Assembly: GCA_964384585.1 (NCBI GenBank)
Contig: CAYLME010000001.1
Location: forward strand, 1-64,000
Length of the DNA stretch: 64,000 bases
DNA from: DASTYK01 sp964384585
GTDB taxonomy: Bacteria; Gemmatimonadota; Gemmatimonadetes; Longimicrobiales; RSA9
Direction: 5' to 3'
Program-made: the position numbers and the translations under genes
The notes under the pieces: generated by a model
Seen by the model: only the letters and a program-made list of their open reading frames with translations
The model's database searches: none
Told to the model about the DNA's origin: nothing
Part shown: piece after piece, positions 33,720-41,965 of the stretch
Layout: every line of letters begins with the position of its first letter
Position numbering within the stretch: position 1 is the stretch's first letter

Positions 33720-34993
33720 GTGCTCTCCCGCGCGTGCTCGAGTTCGATCTCCGGACTGCCAGTGATCAGGCGGATCCCGCGCTTGAACCAGATATACGAC
33801 CACCCCCATTCGAGCATCACGACGATCCGGTTACGGAAGCCGATCAGGTAGAGGATGTGCACGAATGCCCAGACGAACCACGCGATAAAGCCGCTCAGTT
33901 TCACACCTGCGATCTCTGCGACGGCGCGCGCACGACCGATCGTGGCGAGGTTACCCTTGTCGCGATAGCGAAAGACCGGGCGTTCCCCGCCCGCCACTGC
34001 GGCGCGTATGGCGCGGGCGGCGTGTTTTCCCATCTGGATTGCCGCCGGCGCGACGCCGGGCACGAGCCGGCCGTCCTGCTCGAAACTGGCGATGTCCCCC
34101 AGCGCGAAGATCTCCGGACGACCCGGCACGCTGCAGTCCTGCCCGACGATCACGCGACCCGCGCGATCCAGCGGCACATCCAGCTCTGCACCCAGCGGTG
34201 ACGCAGCGACTCCCGCCGCCCAGAACACGTTGGCGGCCGGGATCTCCTCCTCACCGATCACGACTGACTCGTTCGTGATCCCGGTGACGAGGGCGCCCGT
34301 GCGCACTTCGACGCCGAGCGCCTCGAGCTGGCGTTGCGCGCGCGCGGACGATTCGTCGGTGTACGTGGGCAGTACGCGCGGTCCGCCCTCCAGCAGGACG
34401 ATGCGTGCGGTCTTCGTGTCGATCGAACGGAACTCGCGCGGCATGACCTGGCGCGCGATCTCCGCCATGGCGCCGGCCAGCTCGACACCTGTCGGCCCGG
34501 CGCCGACGATCGCGAATGTGAGCAATCGCTTGCGCGCCGCCGGATCACCCTCGCGTTCGGCAGCTTCGAACGCGACGAGGAAGCGACGCCGGATCTCAGT
34601 CGCGTCATCAACGGTCTTGAGACCCGGTGCACGCTCGGCCCACTCGTCGTTGCCGAAGTACGCATGCGTGGCGCCGGTCGCGAGCACGAGGTAGTCGTAG
34701 TGCAACGCACCCCCCTCCCGCAGCGTGACCGTGCGCGTGTCGGGATCGATACCGTTGGCGTGGCCGAGCCAGACCTGCGTGTTCGTGCTGCCTCGCAGCA
34801 CGTAGCGCAGCGGCATCGCGATGTCAGCGGGTGACAGCGACGCGGTTGCGACCTGGTAGAGCAGCGGCTGGAAGAGATGGAAGTTGCGCGCATCGACGAG
34901 CGTGATGCGCACCGGCGCACGGGCGAGGCCGCGCGCGCAGTACAATCCCGCGAAGCCACCGCCAATGATCACGACATGCGGCAGGGTGTTCAT
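33716..34993 (-). CDS. ndh: Type II NADH:quinone dehydrogenase
   Basis: A 425-residue non-pumping NADH dehydrogenase. The FAD dinucleotide motif 'HVVIIGGGFAGLYCARGLAR' opens the protein, and the quinone-side loop 'NFHLFQPLLYQVATASLSP' follows. The NADH motif is 'AIVGAGPTGVELAGAMAEIA', and the second FAD contact 'EIFALGDIASFEQDGRLVPG' precedes 'APAAIQMGKHAARAI'. The C-terminus has a hydrophobic segment 'FIAWFVWAFVHILYLIGF' for membrane attachment. It feeds electrons to the quinone pool. The DUF456 gene overlaps its 3' end, and the upstream deacetylase stop is 3 bases before its start. Confidence 0.93.
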   Translation of the reverse strand: MNTLPHVVIIGGGFAGLYCARGLARAPVRITLVDARNFHLFQPLLYQVATASLSPADIAMPLRYVLRGSTNTQVWLGHANGIDPDTRTVTLREGGALHYDYLVLATGATHAYFGNDEWAERAPGLKTVDDATEIRRRFLVAFEAAEREGDPAARKRLLTFAIVGAGPTGVELAGAMAEIARQVMPREFRSIDTKTARIVLLEGGPRVLPTYTDESSARAQRQLEALGVEVRTGALVTGITNESVVIGEEEIPAANVFWAAGVAASPLGAELDVPLDRAGRVIVGQDCSVPGRPEIFALGDIASFEQDGRLVPGVAPAAIQMGKHAARAIRAAVAGGERPVFRYRDKGNLATIGRARAVAEIAGVKLSGFIAWFVWAFVHILYLIGFRNRIVVMLEWGWSYIWFKRGIRLITGSPEIELEHAREST

Positions 34994-34996
34994 CCC

Positions 34997-36103
34997 CTAC
35001 TCCGGCCTGGCGACGGTGGATGGATCACCGTCCGATACGTAGCGGCTGCCTTCCCGGTCGAGTCGGTCCAGCAGCCTGGGCAGTTCATCCGCATATACAA
35101 TGAAACGAGGCAGCCGCCGCGGATCGAACTCCGGGTCATACGGGCTGCGGGCGGGACCGCCGGCCACGAGCAGCACCACGTCGTATTCGTAGCTCTGCGT
35201 GCGCCCGCTCTTCGGATCCGTCCAGCTTCCCTGCCACGCAAGCTCGCGCCGCTTCGGCCATTCACCGAGCGGCGGGGCGAAGCTGCGCACGTCGTAACCC
35301 GGCAGCACCGAGTCGATCGCCAGTTCACCGCGCGCGATCTGCTCCTGCACGAATGCGTCCTCGTACTTCGCGAGATTCGCATGCCAGAGCGTGTGGTTAC
35401 ACAGCTCGAACCCCTGCTCCGCCAGGAAGCGCACCTTCGGGAAGCGCCACTCCGACTTCTGCCCTTCGATACCCTTGTCGCCGAAGAACGAGCGGCCGGC
35501 TTCCGCCGCCGACAACATGCAGAAGACCGCACGATTCTCCCAGCCGGCATGCGTCCGTGCGAACTCGAGCAGGATGCCCACGGCCGACTCCGGATCGATC
35601 TCGAGCGTGCCGTCCTCCTGCTCGATGTAGCGGAACTGGCTGGGCGACGCATCGTCGAAGACGAGCACGACCGGCGAGAGGCCACGCGGCAGGTCCAGGT
35701 TGCGGTCGGCCACGTCGCGCAGGTCGACCGGGCGATAGCCGCGTTCGTACAGCATTTCCAGATGCGACCGCAGCGCCTGGGGTGTGACCGTCCACTGCGA
35801 CGGCTCCGGCCCGATCAGGTGATACTCCAGGATCGGGATGCGGCCCAGCTCGTTCGGTGTTCGGTGCGCATGCGCAGCGTCCGCTTCGTGCGTTGCATGC
35901 GACGCCTGCACGGCGGCACTGCCGAGCGACGCATCCGCGCCGGATACGGAATCCGCACGCACGGCATCCGTACTGTCGGCAGCGACATCTGTCGCTGCCG
36001 GCGTGGTCGGCTCAGGAACGTCCTGCGCGCGGGAATCACTGCTGCTGCATGCGGGCAGCGCGAACGTCACGGCCGTGAAGAGAAATGCGAAGGTGCTGCG
36101 CAT
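34997..36103 (-). CDS. Polysaccharide deacetylase (NodB-type) lipoprotein
   Basis: A 368-residue lipoprotein ('MRSTFAFLFTAVTFALPAC', Cys19) with a long Ala/Asp/Thr-rich linker to about 80. The deacetylase domain starts at 'GRIPILEYHLIG'. Motif 1 is 'VVLVFDDASPSQFRY' (metal Asp-Asp), motif 2 is 'FELCNHTLWHANLAKY' (H-x4-H type), and 'AIDSVLPGYDVRSFAPPLGE' is motif 3. Motif 1 has DDAS instead of DDG. It probably removes N- or O-acetyl groups from an envelope or exported polysaccharide. It lies 3 bases upstream of ndh on the same strand. Confidence 0.85.
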   Translation of the reverse strand: MRSTFAFLFTAVTFALPACSSSDSRAQDVPEPTTPAATDVAADSTDAVRADSVSGADASLGSAAVQASHATHEADAAHAHRTPNELGRIPILEYHLIGPEPSQWTVTPQALRSHLEMLYERGYRPVDLRDVADRNLDLPRGLSPVVLVFDDASPSQFRYIEQEDGTLEIDPESAVGILLEFARTHAGWENRAVFCMLSAAEAGRSFFGDKGIEGQKSEWRFPKVRFLAEQGFELCNHTLWHANLAKYEDAFVQEQIARGELAIDSVLPGYDVRSFAPPLGEWPKRRELAWQGSWTDPKSGRTQSYEYDVVLLVAGGPARSPYDPEFDPRRLPRFIVYADELPRLLDRLDREGSRYVSDGDPSTVARPE

Positions 36104-36182
36104 GATCCGGTGTCGCGAATCGAGTGTTCCAGTGCCTGCATCCAAGTTCGCGGAGCGCAGCGCTGATGGGAACCGGTACGCA

Positions 36183-36217
36183 GAACGGCCGGGGCGGAAG
36201 CACCACCCCGGCCGTTC
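36183..36217. terminator. Strong hairpin between deacetylase and DUF892 genes
   Basis: GAACGGCCGGGG (36183-36194) pairs perfectly with CCCCGGCCGTTC (36206-36217) around an 11-base loop. It lies 26 bases past the stop of the DUF892 gene. The minus-strand tail (TGCG) is poor in T, so termination may need a factor. Confidence 0.65.
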
Positions 36218-36243
36218 CCGCCTGGTGAACGCGTCGCCCCCGC

Positions 36244-36741
36244 TCAGCGGGTACGACCCACGGTCGCGTCCTTGTTCACCCGACTTTCCGCAAGCTGCGT
36301 GAGCCGCTTGTCGGTGTTGCCTTCCTCATCCAGCGTGCGCTGCAACAGCTCGGCATGGTTCTTCAGGCCGAGCTCGTCTGCATACGTGCGCAGTGAGCCG
36401 TACGCAGCGATCTCGTAGTGCTCCACCCGCTGCGCCGATGAGATCATGGCCGCATCCTTCACGTCAGGATCGCCCTCCTGCTTCATGATCTCTTCGCCCT
36501 CCTCGATCAACCCCTTCATCCCCTTGCACGTCTTCCCGCTGGGCGACTCGCCCAGGTTGTCGAAGATCGTCTCCAGACGACGCACCTGCTCCTTCGTCGT
36601 CGTCAGGTGTTCCTCGAACGCCGTACGCAACCGATCGTTCGTCGCGTTCTTTGCCATCTTCGGCAGTGCCTTCTCCAACTGCTTCTCCGCGTCGTATACG
36701 TCGCGCAGCTCCTCGAGATACAACTTCTGCATGGATTCCAT
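36244..36741 (-). CDS. Ferritin-like DUF892 (YciE/YciF-type) protein
   Basis: A 165-residue four-helix protein. It begins 'MESMQKLYLEELRDVYDAEK' with the family's metal-ligand Glu/Asp pattern. It continues 'HLTTTKEQVRRLETIFDNLG', 'CKGMKGLIEEGEEIMKQEGD', 'ISSAQRVEHYEIAAYGSLRT' and 'ADELGLKNHAELLQRTLDEE'. The Glu and His residues in helices 1, 2 and 4 ('EELRDVYDAEKQLE', 'RVEHYEIAAYGS') are the di-metal site. Members are induced by osmotic or oxidative stress. The ATG at 36741 follows AGAGGAG. Confidence 0.93.
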   Translation of the reverse strand: MESMQKLYLEELRDVYDAEKQLEKALPKMAKNATNDRLRTAFEEHLTTTKEQVRRLETIFDNLGESPSGKTCKGMKGLIEEGEEIMKQEGDPDVKDAAMISSAQRVEHYEIAAYGSLRTYADELGLKNHAELLQRTLDEEGNTDKRLTQLAESRVNKDATVGRTR

Positions 36742-36834
36742 GGCGACTCCTCTGTGTGCTGGTTGCTGCAGCTCCTCACACGCCGGAAGTGCAAGGGGAG
36801 TGCCCATCCCGGAAGGACCTGGTTCGGTAGAAGC

Positions 36835-36868
36835 AAAAAGAGGCGCCGCGCTGGACGCGCGACGCCTC
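36835..36868 (-). terminator. Rho-independent terminator of the LysM gene
   Basis: Read on the minus strand, GAGGCGTCGCGC (36868-36857) pairs with GCGCGGCGCCTC (36851-36840) with one mismatch, followed directly by TTTTT (36839-36835). It lies 27 bases after the LysM gene stop. Confidence 0.88.
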
Positions 36869-36894
36869 CGCTGCAATCCGCAGATGCCGAAGGG

Positions 36895-38031
36895 TCAGGG
36901 CGACGGCAGCGCGAGCGTCTGGCCGGCCACGATACGCGCCCCGGCAAGCCCGTTCACACTCTTCAGCTCGTCCACACTGATGCCGTGCCGACGCGCGATG
37001 TCCCAGAGCGTATCGCCCGGGCGGACGCGGTACTGCACGGTCGTCGGCGCGACAGCCGTCTCGGCCGGCGTTTCGACCACCTCGTCGCTCGAAGCCAGCG
37101 CCACGACCGCAACCGCTGCGTCGGCTGCCTCCGAGGCCGCGGGAGCCGGCATCGCGGCAGCCAGATTAAGCTTCTGGCCCGCCATGATCCTGCCGCTCGA
37201 GAGCTTGTTGGCCTCCTTGAGCGCGTCAACGCTCACACCGAAGCGCCGGGCAATGCCCCAGAGCGTATCGCCGCGCCGCACCTCGTACGTTTCGACGATT
37301 TCCTCACTGGCGAGCGTCTCGCCCGCAGCTGCTCCCTCCGCCGGGCCGGACGGCACGTCCGCCGTGGCCGTACTCGCAAGGATGACCGGCGCGGGCTCCT
37401 TCGCGGCGGGAGTCTCCGCGCTCGCGAGGCGCGTTGCGGCGCGACTGTTGAGGCCAGCGACGTAGTTGTCGTAGGGGTTCGGGAACACGGCAATGTGATA
37501 GTGCGGTGGGTAACGCTCGCGCGTGGCGTCGAGCACGCCCTGCTTTTCCAGCGAGAGGAGCGTGGACTCGAGCCACTTGCGGCAGGCGGCCCGCTGGCTG
37601 ATGCGGAGGTCCACGGCCATGCCTGCGGGGTGGACTGACAGATCCGACGCGTTGCGCGGCTGCTTGGCTTCCGGCCGGGTCAGGCTGGTCACGACCAGCC
37701 GCTCACCGCAGGCGGCGTGGTACTGGGCTGCCAGTCTTTCGACGAAGAGCTTGACGGCGGGCCGGGCGTACGGATAGGAGACGCGTGCGAGTTCGTAATC
37801 GGTGTTTCCAGACAGGCGCACGAGCAGGCCCAGATCGACGAAGCGGTTCACCTGCGAGGAGGTGCGCATGAAGCTGTAGTCGTGATCGCGGGCGATCCGG
37901 TTCTGCGACTGCATCGACGAGCGCGACCCGCGCAGCGACTGTGCGGATGCGGACGCGGAGAGCGTGAGCAGCAGGATGCTCACTACAGCGGCAGTGGCTC
38001 GTACCATGACTCGAACTGTGTGAAAATGCAT
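36895..38031 (-). CDS. Secreted M15-like/DUF5715 protein with two LysM domains
   Basis: A 378-residue exported protein with signal peptide up to about residue 31 ('VVSILLLTLSASASAQS'). Residues ~45-195 resemble DUF5715 and M15-type D,D-peptidases: 'SDLSVHPAGMAVDLRIS' gives the metal-binding H134 and D141, and 'PPHYHIAVFP' gives H177/H179. Two LysM peptidoglycan-binding domains follow: 'VRRGDTLWGIARRFGVSVDA' near 250 and 'VRPGDTLWDIARRHGISVDE' near 338, separated by Ala/Pro/Glu-rich linkers. It is likely a cell-wall peptidase or a wall-binding protein. ATG 38031 is preferred; 38007 is possible. Confidence 0.85.
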   Translation of the reverse strand: MHFHTVRVMVRATAAVVSILLLTLSASASAQSLRGSRSSMQSQNRIARDHDYSFMRTSSQVNRFVDLGLLVRLSGNTDYELARVSYPYARPAVKLFVERLAAQYHAACGERLVVTSLTRPEAKQPRNASDLSVHPAGMAVDLRISQRAACRKWLESTLLSLEKQGVLDATRERYPPHYHIAVFPNPYDNYVAGLNSRAATRLASAETPAAKEPAPVILASTATADVPSGPAEGAAAGETLASEEIVETYEVRRGDTLWGIARRFGVSVDALKEANKLSSGRIMAGQKLNLAAAMPAPAASEAADAAVAVVALASSDEVVETPAETAVAPTTVQYRVRPGDTLWDIARRHGISVDELKSVNGLAGARIVAGQTLALPSP

Positions 38032-38219
38032 GCGGGACACTGCCTTCTTGGGGCAGTGTCCGTCGAAACGGCGTCGAGGCAGGGGGAACCGCCCCGGAAG
38101 GCGCCGCGTGCACGGAACGCGGCCGTCCTGTGCCATAGATAATGTTAAGTCTTCATCCTGTCCAGAGTTGCGGCCTCGGCACGTAGCCGCGTTCCGCCGG
38201 TACCGCTAAGCTGTCGGCA

Positions 38220-39578
38220 ATGTCGAATGACACACCGGGACCCGGCAACAAGCTCCGTTTCGCGCTGCGCGCGCTCCAGCATCGCAACTTCCGCCTCTTC
38301 ACGGCAGGCCAATCCATCTCGGTGATCGGGACCTGGATGCAGCAGGTCGCGGTCAGCTGGCTCGTCTACCGCATGACGGGCAGCGCGTTCTACCTCGGGC
38401 TGGTCAGCTTCCTCGGCCAGGCGCCGGCCTTCGTGCTGGCACCGCTCGCAGGTGCGGTAGCCGACCGCGTGAACCGCCATCGCATGGTAATCGTCACGCA
38501 GTCGGCGGGGATGCTGCAGGCGACGCTCCTCGCCGTGCTCGTCCTGTCCGGCAACGTGGAGATGTGGCACATCCTGCTGTTGATGACGCTGCTCGGCTCG
38601 ATCATCGGGTTCGATACGCCCAGCCGGCAGGCATTTCTGCTGGAGATGGTAGGTGAGCGTGCCGACCTGCCGAACGCGATTGCGTTGAACTCGTCGATCT
38701 TCAACCTCGCGCGGCTGGTCGGCCCCGCGATTGCCGGTGTCGCCATTGCGGCCATCGGCGAAGGCTCGGTCATCGCGATCAATGCGGCGAGCTACATCGC
38801 CGTACTCGCGTCGCTGCTCCTGATGCGACTGCCGCCCAGGACGCGCGTGCGCGCGTCGGCCAGCGTGCTCAGCCACATCCGGGAAGGCTTCACCTACGCA
38901 TTCGGCTTTGCACCGATCCGCTCGATCCTTCTGCTCGTAGCGACGATCAGCGTGGTGGCGGTCCCGTTCACGGTGCTGCTGCCCGTGGTCGCGACGGACG
39001 TCCTGGGCGGTGGAGCCGAGACACTGGGTTTCCTCATGGCCGCCACCGGCCTCGGCGCGTTCTCCGGCGCGATCGTTCTCGCCCTGCGCAGTACGGTGAC
39101 CGGGCTGGGACTCGTGATCGTGCGCGCGGCCACCGTCTTCGGCGTTGCACTGATCGGGGTCGGCGCGTCGCGCTCGCTGCCGCTCACCCTGCTGGCGCTG
39201 ATGTTCGCGGGGTTCGGCATGATGATGCAGATGGCATCGAGCAACACGGTGCTGCAAACGCTCGTCGACGACGACAAGCGCGGCCGCGTCATGAGCCTCT
39301 ACAGCATGGCGTTCCTCGGGATGACACCCATCGGCAGCCTCCTCGCGGGCATGCTCGCCACCCGCGTCGGTGCGCCACTGACCATCGCGATCGGTGGCGG
39401 CTGCGCCATCCTTGCCGCGGTCGCGTTCCGGTTGCGCCTGCCGGCCCTGCGTGAGCAGGTACAGCCGATCTACCGGCGGCTCGGGATCCTGCCGGAGGTC
39501 GCGCGCGGCCTGCAGGCGGCCACGCACAGCACCACCCCAGGGGTCGAGGAGGACGAGCCCACCGAAAGAACCGCCTGA
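38220..39578 (+). CDS. MFS transporter (EntS/MFS_3-type exporter)
   Basis: A 452-residue major facilitator with 12 predicted helices. The opening 'ALQHRNFRLFTAGQSISVIG' and 'TWMQQVAVSWLVYRMTGSAF' are typical of the EntS-like MFS_3 family. 'PLAGAVADRVNRHRMVI' is the loop 2-3 motif, and 'GFDTPSRQAFLLEMVGERAD' and 'LNSSIFNLARLVGPAIAG' follow. Homologues export siderophores or hydrophobic compounds. The cargo is unknown. It is divergent from the LysM gene across a 188-base region with an AT-rich patch near 38138-38150. Confidence 0.92.
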   Translation: MSNDTPGPGNKLRFALRALQHRNFRLFTAGQSISVIGTWMQQVAVSWLVYRMTGSAFYLGLVSFLGQAPAFVLAPLAGAVADRVNRHRMVIVTQSAGMLQATLLAVLVLSGNVEMWHILLLMTLLGSIIGFDTPSRQAFLLEMVGERADLPNAIALNSSIFNLARLVGPAIAGVAIAAIGEGSVIAINAASYIAVLASLLLMRLPPRTRVRASASVLSHIREGFTYAFGFAPIRSILLLVATISVVAVPFTVLLPVVATDVLGGGAETLGFLMAATGLGAFSGAIVLALRSTVTGLGLVIVRAATVFGVALIGVGASRSLPLTLLALMFAGFGMMMQMASSNTVLQTLVDDDKRGRVMSLYSMAFLGMTPIGSLLAGMLATRVGAPLTIAIGGGCAILAAVAFRLRLPALREQVQPIYRRLGILPEVARGLQAATHSTTPGVEEDEPTERTA

Positions 39579-39647
39579 GGCGCCGCCGTGTGAAAGGATG
39601 TCCCACCCGGGACTGCGCTGCACCGGTCTGCGAGCAGCGAAAACGGG

Positions 39648-39676
39648 TTGTGCGGGGCAGCTTTCGCGTCTATGCT
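39648..39676 (+). promoter_or_regulatory. Candidate sigma-70-type promoter for the TPR gene
   Basis: TTGTGC (39648-39653), 17 bases, then TATGCT (39671-39676) fits a -35/-10 pair about 110 bases before the TPR gene start. Four of six bases match consensus in each box. This is a pattern match only. Confidence 0.4.
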
Positions 39677-39789
39677 CAGATGCTGCCGCGGAACAGCGGA
39701 ACCTGTCGCTGCTGCGCGGTTATCCTTCATGCCGCACCTGAGCTTTCAAGGATCGCGGACGTATGAATTTTCCCTGAGGAGGCTGGACC

Positions 39790-41076
39790 ATGGCACGGTT
39801 CCGCGGGCTATTCCTGTCAGCCCTCGTGCTGCTGCTGCTGCCGGCGGCTGCGTCGGCGCAGGATGACAACAAGCACACCAGAGAGGCCACGAAGCACATC
39901 GGCCTGGCCATGACGCGCCAGGACGATGCCGAGCGCGCCGGTATGTATCGCCAGGCCCTGACGGCGCTCGAGCAGGGCATGGCCGAGGATCCGCAGAATG
40001 CGAGGACGTGGTTCCTGGCCGGTGGCGTGTACGCGGCACTCGGTCAGTTCCGCGAGGCGGATGCTGCCTTCGACAAGGCCGTCGAGCTCCACCCGGCGTA
40101 TGAGGCCGAGATGGCGGCCGAGCGCGAGCAGGCGTGGATCTTCGCGTTCAATGCCGGTGTCGCCGCGATGGACCAGGGTGACAATGCCGGTGCGATCGCG
40201 GCGCTCGAGGGCGCGAACGAACTGTATTCCGATCGTCCGGAGGCGTACCTCAACCTGGGCAGCCTCTACGCCAACAGCGGTGAGACGGCAAAGGCCGTGG
40301 ATGCACTGCAGAAGGCGTATGCGATCGTCACCGGTCCGATGCTCGAGCAGCTGAACGAGGAGACGAAGGCGCAGTGGGCCGGCTTCGCAGAGATGGCGAA
40401 GATGAACATTGCGCAGCTGAGCGGGCAGGCGGGGATCGAGGCGTTCCAGGAGCAGAATTACGCGCAGGCCGCCGAGATGTTCAAGGCCGCGGCCGAGCAG
40501 AACCCGCATTCGCGCGACTTCCGCTACAACTACGTGCAGGCCATGTTCGCGCAGACGCAGGACCTCGAGGAGCAGCTGGACAGCGCGCGCGCGAAGAACC
40601 AGGCCAGTGAGGTGACGCGCCTCGAGAACGAGCTGCGCCCGCTCTACCCGCAGGTGATCGCGGGCGTCACGGACGTACAGCAGACGGATCCCAACAACGA
40701 GATGCTGTACATCATCGCTGCGCGCGCACATCGCATGAACGGCCTGCTCGCGAGTGATGAAGCAACGCAGACTGCTGGCCAGCAGAAGGCACTCGAGATG
40801 CTCACCAAGCGTGAGGCACTCGATGTCTTCATCGACCAGCTCTCGATCCGCAGCGAGGACGCGGGCGCGGTCGTGACGGGCGAGATGACGAGCGCCGGTG
40901 CCGCCGAGGGTGCACCGATCGTGATCCACATGACGCTGCTCGGTATGGACGGAACGGTCGTCGGCGAAGGCGACATCACGGTGACTGCGCCGGCCGAGGA
41001 AACGATCGTGGAGTTCCAGGGCACGATTCCGACGACTGGCGACATCGCCGGCTGGAAGTACTCGGTCCGCGGCTGA
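39790..41076 (+). CDS. Periplasmic TPR-repeat protein
   Basis: A 428-residue exported protein: Sec signal 'FLSALVLLLLPAAASAQ' cleaved near 23. Residues ~30-240 hold TPR hairpins, for example 'ARTWFLAGGVYAALGQFREA', 'EAYLNLGSLYANSGETAKAV' and 'YAQAAEMFKAAAEQNPHSRD'. The end (~350-428) is a beta-rich domain, 'PIVIHMTLLGMDGTVVGEGD' and 'IVEFQGTIPTTGDIAGWKYS', resembling the FxLYD-type extracellular domain. The ribosome site is TGAGGAGG. It is a likely envelope scaffold; no enzyme motif. A terminator follows. Confidence 0.82.
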   Translation: MARFRGLFLSALVLLLLPAAASAQDDNKHTREATKHIGLAMTRQDDAERAGMYRQALTALEQGMAEDPQNARTWFLAGGVYAALGQFREADAAFDKAVELHPAYEAEMAAEREQAWIFAFNAGVAAMDQGDNAGAIAALEGANELYSDRPEAYLNLGSLYANSGETAKAVDALQKAYAIVTGPMLEQLNEETKAQWAGFAEMAKMNIAQLSGQAGIEAFQEQNYAQAAEMFKAAAEQNPHSRDFRYNYVQAMFAQTQDLEEQLDSARAKNQASEVTRLENELRPLYPQVIAGVTDVQQTDPNNEMLYIIAARAHRMNGLLASDEATQTAGQQKALEMLTKREALDVFIDQLSIRSEDAGAVVTGEMTSAGAAEGAPIVIHMTLLGMDGTVVGEGDITVTAPAEETIVEFQGTIPTTGDIAGWKYSVRG

Positions 41077-41100
41077 GCCGATCTGCTGGTGAAATGACGG

Positions 41101-41137
41101 AGGCCCGCTCGCACTTGTGCGAGCGGGCCTCTCGTTT
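41101..41137 (+). terminator. Rho-independent terminator of the TPR gene
   Basis: A perfect 13-bp stem, AGGCCCGCTCGCA (41101-41113) and TGCGAGCGGGCCT (41118-41130), has a 4-base loop CTTG and is followed by CTCGTTT. The convergent barrel gene ends at 41180, so it may act both ways. Confidence 0.85.
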
Positions 41138-41179
41138 ATCGCTGTCCGACTCCGCGTGCTCCGTGGTTGCAGAATGGCC

Positions 41180-41791
41180 TCAGAAGAGGCCGAACTTCAG
41201 GCCGAGCATGCCGAATGCGTCGTGGCGACCGAAGGAGTCGTTCCCTTCGTTCGAGATGAAATCGGTCACTTCGACGACGAGCCCGACCGGCCCGAGCGAG
41301 ATGTCGGCACCAACGCCGATGTGCAGCGCGAAATCGCTCTGATCGGATGGGAACGCGTCGCGTGCGCCGTCCGTCTCCCAGCTGTAATCGGTCCGCTTCA
41401 GGCCTGCGCCCGCCAGGAGGTACGGCTGCACGACGATCAGCCTCGGCAGCGGACGCAGCACCACGTCCGCTGCGATCGCGAGCACACTGCCCTCGCCGAT
41501 CTCGCCCGCGAGGGTCGGGTCACCGATGTCCTCGACGTTCACGGTCGCACCCGATGCGTACGCCAGGCTGCCGCGCAGCCATCCCAGCTCCACGTTCAGC
41601 CCCAGGCCGAGCGCGGCCTCCTTGTCCATCGTCACATCCTGTGCGCCCTGCTGCAGATCGTGCACGTCGTTGCCGGGGATGTACCCCCCGATCAGCGGCG
41701 TAACAGTCAGCCGTCCCTGCGCCTGCGCTGGTGCGGCCAGCGCCAGCGCGAGCAGCGGGATCGCAAACAGTGGTGCATGACGAATCCGCAT
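41180..41791 (-). CDS. Outer membrane beta-barrel protein
   Basis: A 203-residue exported protein: signal 'FAIPLLALALAAPAQAQ'. The mature part has alternating strands with aromatic ends: 'RLTVTPLIGGYIPGND', 'LGLGLNVELGWLRGSLAYA', 'SVLAIAADVVLRPLPRLIVV', 'QPYLLAGAGLKRTDYSWE', 'FALHIGVGADISLGPVGLVV' and the terminal 'AFGMLGLKFGLF', ending in Phe as outer membrane barrels do. It is likely an 8-stranded OmpW/OprF-N-like barrel. Ribosome site GGGAGGATCT precedes the ATG. It is divergent from the sialidase-like gene. The function is unknown. Confidence 0.8.
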   Translation of the reverse strand: MRIRHAPLFAIPLLALALAAPAQAQGRLTVTPLIGGYIPGNDVHDLQQGAQDVTMDKEAALGLGLNVELGWLRGSLAYASGATVNVEDIGDPTLAGEIGEGSVLAIAADVVLRPLPRLIVVQPYLLAGAGLKRTDYSWETDGARDAFPSDQSDFALHIGVGADISLGPVGLVVEVTDFISNEGNDSFGRHDAFGMLGLKFGLF

Positions 41792-41965
41792 AGATCCTCC
41801 CTTCCAGGTAGCGCGCCTCACCCGGAGACGCCTGCCGGGGTACATCCCGGAGGCAGACCGTGTTCCGCCGCCTTGTGCCTGACGTGGCATTGCGGATAAC
41901 CTGATCCCGTGGCTACCGCACGGCCGAATATCCCTCTCACCCGGTCTGCCATGTACGTTTTCGCC

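Noticed and set aside
38145..39623. A 492-residue minus-strand frame over the MFS gene
   Set aside because: Antisense of an MFS transporter whose plus-strand reading shows membrane helices and family motifs; the antisense product is a charged, low-information chain.
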